A stretch of DNA of 64,000 nt. Source: Colletes latitarsis (taxonomy: Eukaryota; Arthropoda; Insecta; Hymenoptera; Colletidae). Below are positions 53,390-64,000 of this stretch, in pieces. Positions within the stretch are counted from its first letter, which is position 1, and each line of letters begins with the position of its first letter. The notes below the pieces were generated by a model. It was not told the DNA's origin and did not search any database. It saw only the letters and a program-made list of their open reading frames with translations. The translations under genes and the position numbers were made by a program. The stretch covers positions 19,035,501-19,099,500 of the forward strand of contig NC_135137.1 in NCBI RefSeq assembly GCF_051014445.1, written 5' to 3'.

Positions 53390-56300
53390 GTCTGGGATAT
53401 GCGCGCATCTGTCTTATACTTTCGTCTTTTCCGCAGTCTTGTTGGCTAGATCCTGGGTTTTTTTCGGGTTTGAATCTCGTAGTGATGTGGTACCACACAG
53501 AAACAGTCCATTAAACCTGGTTTCGGACAGTATTTTAGAGGATAACACCGGTTAGGTCTGGGTTTCGTCTGGGTTATGCCCGCATCAGGCTCATGATTTT
53601 GCCTTCTTCGCATACTTGTTGGCCAGATTCTGAGTTTTTTTCGTGTTTGAATCACGTAGTAATGTGGTAACACACTGAAGCAGTCAATTAAACCTGGTTT
53701 CGATCAATATTTCAGAGGATAACACCGGTTTGGTCTGGGTTAGGTCGGGGTTATGCCCGCACCTGGCTCATGATTTGGCTTTCTTCGTAAATTTGTTGGC
53801 TAGATCCGGGGTTTTTTTCGTGTTTGAATCACGTAGTAATGTGGTACCACACAGAAACAGTCCATTAAACCTGGTTACGGACAGTATTTTAGAGGATAAC
53901 ACCGGTTAGGTCTGGGTTAGTTCTGGGATATGCGCCCATCTGGCTTATACTTTCGCCTTTTTCGCAAACTTGTTGGCCAGATCCTGGGTTTTTTTCGTGT
54001 TTGAATCACGTAGTAATGTGGTACCACATTGAAGCAGTCAATTAAACCTGGTTTCGATCAATATTTTAGAGGATAACACCGGTTAGGTCTGGGTTAGGTT
54101 TGGGTTATGCCAGCATCTGGCTCATGATTTGGCCTTCTTCGCATACTTGTTGGCCAGATCCTGGGTTTTTTTCGTGTTTGAATCACGTTGTAATGTGGTA
54201 CAACACTGAAGCTGTCAATTAAAACTGGTTTCGATCAATATTTTAGAGGATTACACCGGTTAGGTCTGGGTTAGGTCTGGGATATGCGCGCATCTGACTT
54301 ATACTTTCGCCCTTTTCGCAAACTTGTTGGCTAGATTCTGGGGTTTTTTCGGGTTTGAATCACGTAGTAATGTGGTACCACACAGAAACAGTCCATTAAA
54401 CCTGGATTCGGACAGTATTTTAGCCGATAACACCGGTTAGGTCTGGGTTTCGTCTAGGTTCTGCCCGCATCTGGCTTATACTTTCGCCTTTTTCGCAAAC
54501 TTGTTGGCCAGATCCTGGGTTATTTCCGGGTTTGAATCTCGTAGTAATGTGGTAACACACTGAAGCAGTCAATTAAACCTGGTTTCGATCAATATTTTAG
54601 AGGATAACACCGGTTAGGTCTGGGTTAGGTCTGGGGTATGCGCGCATCTGGCTTATACTTTCGCCTTTTTCGCAAACTTGTTGGCCAGATCCTGGGTTTT
54701 TTTCGTGTTTTAATCACGTAGTAATCTGGTACAACACTGAAGCAGTCAACTAAACCTGGTTTCGATCAATATTTTAGAGGATAACACCGGTTAGGTCTGG
54801 GTTAGGTCTGGGATATGCGCGCATCTGGCTTATACTTTCGCCTTTTTCGCAAACTTGTTGGCCAGATCCTGGGTTTTTTTCGTGTTTGAATCACGTAGTA
54901 ATGTGGTAACACACTGAAGCAGTCAATTAAACCTGGTTTCGATCAATATTTTAGAGGATAACACCGGTTAGGTCTGGGATATGCGCGCATCTGTCTTATA
55001 CTTTCGTCTTTTCCGCAAACTTGTTGGCTAGATCCTGGGTTTTTCTCGGGTTTGAATCTCGTAGTGATGTCGTACCACACAGAAACAGTCCATTAAACCT
55101 GGTTTCGGACAGTATTTTAGAGGATAACACCGGTTAGGTCTGGGTTTCGTCTGGGTTATGCCCGCATCAGGCTCATGATTTTGCCTTCTTCGCATACTTG
55201 TTGGCCAGATTCTGAGTTTTTTTCGTGTTTGAATCACGTAGTAATGTGGTAACACACTGAAGCAGTCAATTAAACCTGGTTTCGATCAATATTTCAGAGG
55301 ATAACACCGGTTTGGTCTGGGTTAGGTCGGGGTTATGCCCGCATCTGGCTCATGATTTGGCTTTCTTCGTAAATTTGTTGGCTAGATCCGGGGTTTTTTT
55401 CGTGTTTGAATCACGTAGTAATGTGGTACCACACAGAAACAGTCCATTAAACCTGGTTACGGACAATATTTTAGAGGATAACACCGGTTAGGTCTGGGTT
55501 TCGTCTGGGTTATGCCCGCAACAGGGTCATGATTTTGCCTTCTTCGCATACTTGTTGGCCAGATCCTGGGTTTTTTTCGTGTTTGAATCACGTAGTAATG
55601 TGGTAACACACTGAAGCAGTCAATTAAACCTGGTTTCGATCAATATTTTAGAGGACAACACCGGTTAGGTCTGGGTTAGGTCTGGGTTATGCCAGCATCT
55701 GGCTCATGATTTGGCCTTCTTCGCAAACTTGTTGGCTAGATTCTGGGTTTTTTTCGGGTTTGAATCACGTAGTAATGTGGTACCACACAGAAACAGTCCA
55801 TCAAACCTGGATTCGGACAGTATTTTAGCCGATAACACCGGTTAGGTCTGGGTTTCGTCTAGGTTCTGCCCGCATCTGGCTCATGATTTTGCCTTCTTCG
55901 CATACTTGTTGGCCAGATCCTGGGTTTTTTTCGTGTTTGAATCACGTAGTAATGTGGTACCACATTGAAGCAGTCAATTAAACCTGGTTTCGATCAATAT
56001 TTTAGAGGATAACACCGGTTAGGTCTGGGTTAGGTCTGGGTTATGCCAGCATCTGGCTCATGATTTGGCCTTCTTCGCATACTTGTTGGCCAGATCCTGG
56101 GTTTTTTTCGTGTTTGAATCACGTTGTAATGTGGTACAACACTGAAGCTGTCAATTAAAACTGGTTTCGATCAATATTTTAGAGGATTACACCGGTTAGG
56201 TCTGGGTTAGGTCTGGGACATGCGCGCATCTGACTTATACTTTCGCCCTTTTCGCAAACTTGTTGGCTAGATTCTGGGGTTTTTTCGGGTTTGAATCACG

Positions 56301-58420
56301 TAGTAATGTGGTACCACACAGAAACAGTCCATTAAACCTGGATTCGGACAGTATTTTAGCCGATAACACCGGTTAGGTCTGGGTTTCGTCTAGGTTCTGC
56401 CCGCATCTGGCTTATACTTTCGCCTTTTTCGCAAACTTGTTGGCCAGATCCTGGGTTTTTTTCGGGTTTGAATCTCGTAGTAATGTGGTAACACACTGAA
56501 GCTGGCAATTAAACCTGGTTTCGATCAATATTTTAGAGGATAACACCGGTTAGGTCTGGGTTAGGTCTGGGGTATGCGCGCATCTGGCTTATACTTTCGC
56601 CTTTTTCGCAAACTTGTTGGCCAGATCCTGGGTTTTTTTCGTGTTTTAATCACGTAGTAATCTGGTACAACACTGAAGCAGTCAACTAAACCTGGTTTCG
56701 ATCAATATTTTAGAGGATAACACCGGTTAGGTTTGGGTTAGGTCTGGGATATGCGCGCATCTGGCTTATACTTTCGCCTTTTTCGCAAACTTGTTGGCCA
56801 GATCCTGGGTTTTTTTCGTGTTTGAATCACGTAGTAATGTGGTACAACTCTGAAGCAGTCAATTAAACCTGGTTTCGATCAATATTTTAGAGGATAACAC
56901 CGGTTAGGTCTGTGTTAGGTCTGGGATATGACCGCATCTGGCTCATGATTTGGCCTTCTTCGCATACTTGTTGGCCAGATCCTGGGTTTTTTTCGTGTTT
57001 GAATCACGTAGTAATGTGGTACAACACTGAAGCAGTCAATTAACCCTGATTTCGATCAATATTTTAGAGGATAACACCGGTTAGGTCTGGGTTAGGTCTG
57101 GGTTATGCCCGCATCTGGCTCATGATTTGACATTCTTCGCATACTTGTTGGCCAGATCCTGGGTTTTTTTCGTGTTTGAATCACGTTGTAATGTGGTAAC
57201 ACACAGAAACAGTCCATTAAACCTGGTTTCGGACAGTATTTTAGAGGATAACACCGGCTAGGTCTGGGTTTCGTCTGGGTTACGCCCGCATCAGGCTCAT
57301 GATTTTGCCTTCTTCGCATACTTGTTGGCCAGATTCTGAGTTTTTTCGTGTTTGAATCACGTAGTTATGTGGTAACACACTGAAGCAGTCAATTAAACCT
57401 GGTTTCGATCAATGTTTTAGAGGATAACACCGGTTAGGTCTGGGTTAGGTCTGGGTTATGCCCGCACCTGGCTTATACCTTCGCCTTTTTCGCAAACTTG
57501 TTGGCCAGATCCTGGGTTTTTTTCGTGTTTGAATCACGTAGTAATGTGGTACCACATTGAAGCAGTCAATTAAACCTGGTTTCGATCAATATTTTAGAGG
57601 ATAACACCGGTTAGGTCTGGGTTAGGTCTGGGTTATGCCAGCATCTGGCTCATGATTTGGCCTTCTTCGCATACTTGTTGGCCAGATCCTGGGTTTTTTT
57701 CGTGTTTGAATCACGTTGTATTGTGGTACAACACTGAAGCTGTCAATTAAAACTGGTTTCGATCAATATTTTAGAGGATTACACCGGTTAGGTCTGGGTT
57801 AGGTCTGGGATATGCGCGCATCTGACTTATACTTTCGCCCTTTTCGCAAACTTGTTGGCTAGATTCTGGGGTTTTTTCGGGTTTGAATCACGTAGTAATG
57901 TGGTACCACACAGAAACAGTCCATTAAACCTGGATTCGGACAGTATTTTAGCCGATAACACCGGTTAGGTCTGGGTTTCGTCTAGGTTCTGCCCGCATCT
58001 GGCTTATACTTTCGCCTTTTTCGCAAACTTGTTGGCCAGATCCTAGGTTTTTTTCGGGTTTGAATCTCGTAGTAATGTGGTAACACACTGAAGCAGTCAA
58101 TTAAACCTGGTTTCGATCAATATTTTAGAGGATAACACCGGTTAGGTCTGGGTTAGGTCTGGGGTATGCGCGCATCTGGCTTATACTTTCGCCTTTTTCG
58201 CAAACTTGTTGGCCAGATCCTGGGTTTTTTTCGTGTTTTAATCACGTAGTAATCTGGTACAACACTGAAGCAGTCAACTAAACCTGGTTTCGATCAATAT
58301 TTTAGAGGATAACACCGGCTAGGTCTGGGTTAGGTCTGGGATATGCGCGCATCTGGCTTATACTTTCGCCTTTTTCGCAAACTTGTTGGCCAGATCCTGG
58401 GTTTTTTTCGTGTTTGAATC
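53390..58420 (+). repeat. Overlapping duplications with offsets 1582, 1936 and 1592
   Basis: The CTCGTAGTGATG / GGTTTGGTCTGGG monomers near 53446 recur 1582 bp on, near 55028. The block beginning CTAGATTCTGGGG occurs at 54331, 56267 and 57859. Shared private text is TTTTAGCCGATAAC and TTTCGTCTAGGTTCTGCC. The series suggests several rounds of unequal exchange. Confidence 0.82.
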
Positions 58421-61400
58421 ACGTAGTAATGTGGTAACACACTGAAGCAGTCAATTAAACCTGGATTCGATCAATATTTTAGAGGATAACACCGGTTAGG
58501 TCTGGGTTAGGTCTGGGTTATGCCCGCATCTGGCTTATACTTTCGCCATTTTCGCAAACTTGTTGGCTAGATCCTGGGTTTTTTTCGGGTTTGAATGTCG
58601 TAGTAATGTGATACCACACAGAAGCAGTCCATTAAACCTGGATTCGGACAGTATTTTAGCGGATAACACCGGTTAGGTCTGGGTTAGGTCTGGGATATGC
58701 GCCCATCTGGCTTATACTTTCGCCTTTTTCGCAAACTTGTTGGCCAGATCCTGGGTTTTTTTCGTGTTTGAATCACGTAGTAATGTGGTAACACACTGAA
58801 GCAGTCAATTAAACCTGGTTTCGATCAATATTTTAGAGGATAACACCGGTTAGGTCTGGGATATGCGCGCATCTGTCTTATACTTTCGTCTTTTCCGCAA
58901 ACTTGTTGGCTAGATCCTGGGTTTTTCTCGGGTTTGAATCTCGTAGTGATGTGGTACCACACAGAAACAGTCCATTAAACCTGGTTTCGGACAGTATTTT
59001 AGAGGATAACACCGGTTAGGTCTGGGTTTCGTCTGGGTTATGCCCGCATCAGGCTCATGATTTTGCCTTCTTCGCATACTTGTTGGCCAGATTCTGAGTT
59101 TTTTTCGTGTTTGAATCACGTAGTAATGTGGTAACACACTGAAGCAGTCAATTAAACCTGGTTTCGATCAATATTTCAGAGGATAACACCGGTTTGGTCT
59201 GGGTTAGGTCGGGGTTATGCCCGCACCTGGCTCATGATTTGGCCTTCTTCGCATACTTGTTGGCCAGATCCTGGGTTTTTTTCGTGTTTGAATCACGTAG
59301 TAATGTGGTAACACACTGAAGCAGTCAATTAAACCTGGTTTCGATCAATATTTCAGAGGATAACACCGGTTGGGTCTGGGTTCCGTCTGGGTTACGCCCG
59401 CATCAGGCTCATGATTTTGCCTTCTTCGCATACTTGTTGGCCAGATTCTGAGTTATTTTCGTGTTTGAATCACGTAGTAATGTGGTACCACACAGAAACA
59501 GTCCATTAAACCTGGTTTCGGACAGTATTTTAGAGGATAACACCGGTTAGGTCTGGGTTTCGTCTGGGTTACGCCCGCATCAGGCTCATGATTTTGCCTT
59601 CTTCGCATACTTGTTGGCCAGATTCTGAGTTTTTTTCGTGTTTGAATCACGTAGTAATGTGGTAACACACTGAAGCAGTCAATTAAACCTGGTTTCGATC
59701 AATATTTCAGAGGATAACACCGGTTAGGTCTGGGTTAGGTCGGGGTTATGCCCGCACCTGGCTCATGATTTGGCTTTCTTCGTAAATTTGTTGGCTAGAT
59801 CCGGGGTTTTTTTCGGGTTTGAATCACGTAGTAATGTGGTACCACACAGAAACAGTCCACTAAACCTGGTTTCGGACAGTATTTTAGAGGATAACACCGG
59901 TTAGGTCTGGGTTTCGTCTGGGTTACGCCCGCATCAGGCTCATGATTTTGCCTTCTTCGCATACTTGTTGGCCAGATCCTGGGTTTTTTTCGTGTTTGAA
60001 TCACGTAGTAATGTGGTAACACACTGGAGCAGTCAATTAAACCTCGTTTCGATCAATATTTTAGAGGATACCACCGGTTAGGTCTGGGTTATGACCGCAT
60101 CTGGCTCATGATTTGGCCTTCTTCGCATACTTGTTGGCCAGATCCTGGGTTTTTTTCGTGTTTGAATCACGTAGTAATGTGGTAACACACTGAAGCAGTC
60201 AATTAAACCTGGATTCGATCAATATTTTAGAGGATAACACCGGTTAGGTCTGGGTTAGGTCTGGGTTATGCCCGCATCTGGCTTATACTTTCGCCATTTT
60301 CGCAAACTTGTTGGCTAGATCCTGGGTTTTTTTCGGGTTTGAATGTCGTAGTAATGTGATACCACACAGAAGCAGTCCATTAAACCTGGATTCGGACAGT
60401 ATTTTAGCGGATAACACCGGTTAGGTCTGGGTTAGGTCTGGGATATGCGCCCATCTGGCTTATACTTTCGCCTTTTTCGCAAACTTGTTGGCCAGATCCT
60501 GGGTTATTTTCGTGTTTGAATCACGTAGTAATGTGGTAACACACTGAAGCAGTCAATTAAACCTGGTTTCGATCAATATTTTAGAGGATAACACCGGTTA
60601 GGTCTGGGATATGCGCGCATCTGTCTTATACTTTCGTCTTTTCCGCAAACTTGTTGGCTAGATCCTGGGTTTTTCTCGGGTTTGAATCTCGTAGTGATGT
60701 GGTACCACACAGAAACAGTCCATTAAACCTGGTTTCGGACAGTATTTTAGAGGATAACACCGGTTAGGTCTGGGTTTCGTCTGGGTTATGCCCGCATCAG
60801 GCTCATGATTTTGCCTTCTTCGCATACTTGTTGGCCAGATTCTGAGTTTTTTTCGTGTTTGAATCACGTAGTAATGTGGTAACACACTGAAGCAGTCAAT
60901 TAAACCTGGTTTCGATCAATATTTCAGAGGATAACACCGGTTTGGTCTGGGTTAGGTCGGGGTTATGCCCGCACCTGGCTCATGATTTGGCCTTCTTCGC
61001 ATACTTGTTGGCCAGATCCTGGGTTTTTTTCGTGTTTGAATCACGTAGTAATGTGGTAACACACTGAAGCAGTCAATTAAACCTGGTTTCGATCAATATT
61101 TCAGAGGATAACACCGGTTGGGTCTGGGTTCCGTCTGGGTTACGCCCGCATCAGGCTCATGATTTTGCCTTCTTCGCATACTTGTTGGCCAGATTCTGAG
61201 TTATTTTCGTGTTTGAATCACGTAGTAATGTGGTACCACACAGAAACAGTCCATTAAACCTGGTTTCGGACAGTATTTTAGAGGATAACACCGGTTAGGT
61301 CTGGGTTTCGTCTGGGTTACGCCCGCATCAGGCTCATGATTTTGCCTTCTTCGCATACTTGTTGGCCAGATTCTGAGTTTTTTTCGTGTTTGAATCACGT

Positions 61401-61920
61401 AGTAATGTGGTAACACACTGAAGCAGTCAATTAAACCTGGTTTCGATCAATATTTCAGAGGATAACACCGGTTAGGTCTGGGTTAGGTCGGGGTTATGCC
61501 CGCACCTGGCTCATGATTTGGCTTTCTTCGTAAATTTGTTGGCTAGATCCGGGGTTTTTTTCGGGTTTGAATCACGTAGTAATGTGGTACCACACAGAAA
61601 CAGTCCACTAAACCTGGTTTCGGACAGTATTTTAGAGGATAACACCGGTTAGGTCTGGGTTTCGTCTGGGTTACGCCCGCATCAGGCTCATGATTTTGCC
61701 TTCTTCGCATACTTGTTGGCCAGATCCTGGGTTTTTTTCGTGTTTGAATCACGTAGTAATGTGGTAACACACTGGAGCAGTCAATTAAACCTCGTTTCGA
61801 TCAATATTTTAGAGGATACCACCGGTTAGGTCTGGGTTATGACCGCATCTGGCTCATGATTTGGCCTTCTTCGCATACTTGTTGGCCAGATCCTGGGTTT
61901 TTTTCGTGTTTGAATCACGT
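58421..61920 (+). repeat. Tandem 1748-bp higher-order repeat (ten monomers)
   Basis: About 58421-60168 is followed by about 60169-61916. Every private variant recurs at +1748: GTGATACCACAC, TTTTTCTCGGG, GGTTGGGTCTGGGTTCCG, GAGTTATTTTCG, CAGTCCACTAAACC, CACTGGAGCAG and GATACCACCGG. 1748 equals 10 x 155 + 18 x 11. It is among the cleanest duplications in the window. One difference is GGGTTATTTTCG near 60503 against GGGTTTTTTTCG near 58755. Confidence 0.9.
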
Positions 61921-64000
61921 AGTAATGTGGTAACACACTGGAGCAGTCAATTAAACCTGGTTTCGATCAATATTCTATAGGATAACACCGGTTAGGTCTG
62001 GGTTTCGTCTAGGCTCTGCCCGCATCTGGCTCATGGTTTTGCCATCTTCGCATACTTGTTGGCCAGATCCTGGGTTTTGTTCGTGTTTGAATCACGTAGT
62101 AATGTGGTAACACACTGGAGCAGTCAATTAAACCTGGTTTCGATCAATATTCTATAGGATAACACCGGTTAGGTCTGGGTTAGGTCTGGGATATGCGCCC
62201 ATCTGGCTTATACTTTCGCCCTTTTCGCAAACTTCTTGGCCAGATCCTGGGTTTTTTTCGTGTTTGAATCACGTAGTAATGTGGTACCACATTGAAGCAG
62301 TCAATTAAACCTGGTTTCGATCAATATTTTAGAGGATAACACCGGTTAGGTCTGGGTTAGGTCGGGGTTATGCCCGCACCTGGCTCATGATTTGGCTTTC
62401 TTCGTAAATTTGTTGGCTAGATCCGGGGTTTTTTTCGGGTTTGAATCACGTAGTAATGTGGTACCACACAGCAACAGTCCACTAAACCTGGTTTCGGACA
62501 GTATTTTAGAGGATAACACCGGTTAGGTCTGGGTTAGGTCTGGGTTATGTCAGCATCTGGCTCATGATTTGGCCTTCTTCGCATACTTGTTGGCCAGATC
62601 CTGGGTTTTTTTCGTGCTTGAATCACGTTGTAATGTGGTACAACACTGAAGCTGTCAATTAAAACTGGTATCGATCAATATTTTAGAGGATTACACCGGT
62701 TAGGTCTGGGTTAGGTCTGGGATATGCGCGCATCTGACTTATACTTTCGCCCTTTTCGCAAACTTGTTGGCTAGATTCTGGGTTTTTTTCGGGTTTGAAT
62801 CACGTTGTAATGTGGTACCACACAGAAACAGTCCATTAAACCTGGATTCGGACAGTATTTTAGCCGATAACACCGGTTAGGTCTGGGTTTCGTCTAGGTT
62901 CTGCCCGCATCTGGCTTATACTTTCGCCTTTTTCGCAAACTTGTTGGCCAGATCCTGGGTTTTTTTCGTGTTCGAATCACGTAGTAATGTGGTACCACAT
63001 TGAAGCAGTCAATTAAACCTCGTTTCGATCAATATTTTAGTGGATACCACCGGTTAGGTCTGGGTTATGACCGCATCTGGCTCATGATTTGGCCTTCTTC
63101 GCATACTTGTTGGCCAGATCCTGGGTTTTTTTCGTGTTTGAATCACGTAGTAATGTGGTAACACACTGGAGCAGTCAATTAAACCTGGTTTCGATCAATA
63201 TTCTATAGGATAACACCGGTTGGGTCTGGGTTAGGTCTGGGATATGCGCCCATCTGGCTTATACTTTCGCCCTTTTCGCAAACTTCTTGGCCAGATCCTG
63301 GGTTTCTTTCGTGTTTGAATCACGTAGTAATGTGGTACAACACTGAAGCAGTCAATTAAACCTGGTTTCGATCGATATTTTAGAGGATAACACCGGTTAG
63401 GTCTGGGATATGCGCGCATCTGGCTTATACTTTCGCCTTTTTCGCAAACTTGTTGGCTAGATCCTGGGTTTTTTTCGGGTTTGAATTTCGTAGTAATGTG
63501 GTACCACACAGAAACAGTCCATTAAACCTGGTTTCAGACAGTATTTTAGAGGATAACACCGGTTAGGTATGGGTTTCGTCTGGGTTATGCCCGCATCAGG
63601 CTCATGATTTTGCCTTCTTCGCATACTTGTTGGCCAGATCCTGGGTTTTTTTCGTGTTTGAATCACGTAGTAATGTGGTAACACACTGAAGCAGTCAATT
63701 AAACCTGGTTTCGATCAATATTCTAGAGGATAACACCGGTTAGGTGTGGGTTAGGTCTGGGTTATGCCCGCATCTGGCTCATGATTTGACCTTCTTCGCA
63801 TACTTGTTGGCCAGATCCTGGGTTTTTTTCGTGTTTGAATCACGTAGTAATGTGGTAACACACTGAAGCAGTCAATTAAACCTGGTTTCGATCAATGTTT
63901 TAGAGGATAACACCGGTTAGGTCTGGGATATGCGCCCATCTGTCTTATACTTTCGCCTTTTTCGCAAACTTGTTGGCCAGATCCTAGGTTTTTTTCGTGT
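61921..64000 (+). repeat. Satellite array to the window end
   Basis: Mixed monomers continue unbroken to the last base, so the array extends beyond the window. ATTCTATAGGATAAC is a local variant repeated at about 61972, 62149 and 63200. No gene is present. Confidence 0.94.

Noticed and set aside
1160..63684. About forty similar ORFs of roughly 62-100 codons on the minus strand, plus three on the plus strand, throughout the satellite
   Set aside because: They repeat with the monomer. A 177-bp monomer is 59 codons, so a frame free of stops in one monomer stays open into the next. They have no domain, no start context and no independent conservation; point variants arise wherever the DNA varies.
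1..64000. CRISPR array
   Set aside because: The repeats are contiguous long monomers without unique spacers, in a sequence with an insect-type retrotransposon.
1..64000. CENP-B box in the monomer
   Set aside because: I checked the TTCG-containing positions against the pattern TTCGNNNNANNCGGG and none fits. A centromeric role cannot be argued from this motif.
1..64000. tRNA gene in the monomer
   Set aside because: A T-arm-like hairpin with partial B-box match is present, but there is no acceptor stem, anticodon arm or good A box, and a T tract interrupts the region upstream.

Overview
This window is eukaryotic, most likely insect, non-genic DNA. Apart from one insertion it is a single tandem satellite array: positions 1-5004 and 12038-64000, about 57 kb, roughly 330 monomers by length arithmetic. 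There are no host genes, rRNA, tRNA or CRISPR arrays. The recurring short ORFs of about 62-100 codons in the satellite are artefacts of the repeat.

The satellite is modular. Each monomer is a body of about 155 bp followed by one, two or rarely three direct copies of an 11-bp unit, TTAGGTCTGGG or a close variant, so monomers measure about 166, 177 or 188 bp. This 11-mer is an extended form of the insect telomere motif TTAGG. From memory, it is among the variant telomere motifs reported for Hymenoptera; this should be verified. All units read in the same direction, G-rich strand on +, so a chromosome end would be expected to the right if the array is subtelomeric. On a larger scale the array is a mosaic of multi-monomer duplications with offsets such as 1383, 1581/1582, 1748, 2976/3319 and 4746 bp. 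This is the signature of unequal exchange and amplification.

The one insertion, 5005-12037, is an apparently intact non-LTR retrotransposon of the R1 clade on the + strand. It has a 5' UTR with a hairpin, a 1013-codon ORF1 (Gag-like, three zinc knuckles), and a 1038-codon ORF2 (AP-type endonuclease, YADD reverse transcriptase, C-terminal CCHC). A structured 3' UTR and a 24-nt A tail follow. It is flanked by a perfect 14-bp target-site duplication. Both ORFs are open and the duplication is perfect, so the insertion looks recent. The 3' junction falls inside a telomere-like unit, between TTA and GG (or TT and AGG), which resembles the specificity of the telomeric R1-clade elements TRAS and SART of Bombyx. 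ORF1 and ORF2 are joined by a TAATG stop-start, as in SART1. Here that signal lies in the loop of a 12-bp perfect stem.

The most interesting reading is a linked system: a satellite that carries short runs of a telomere unit in every monomer, and a retrotransposon that appears to have used one of those runs as its target.
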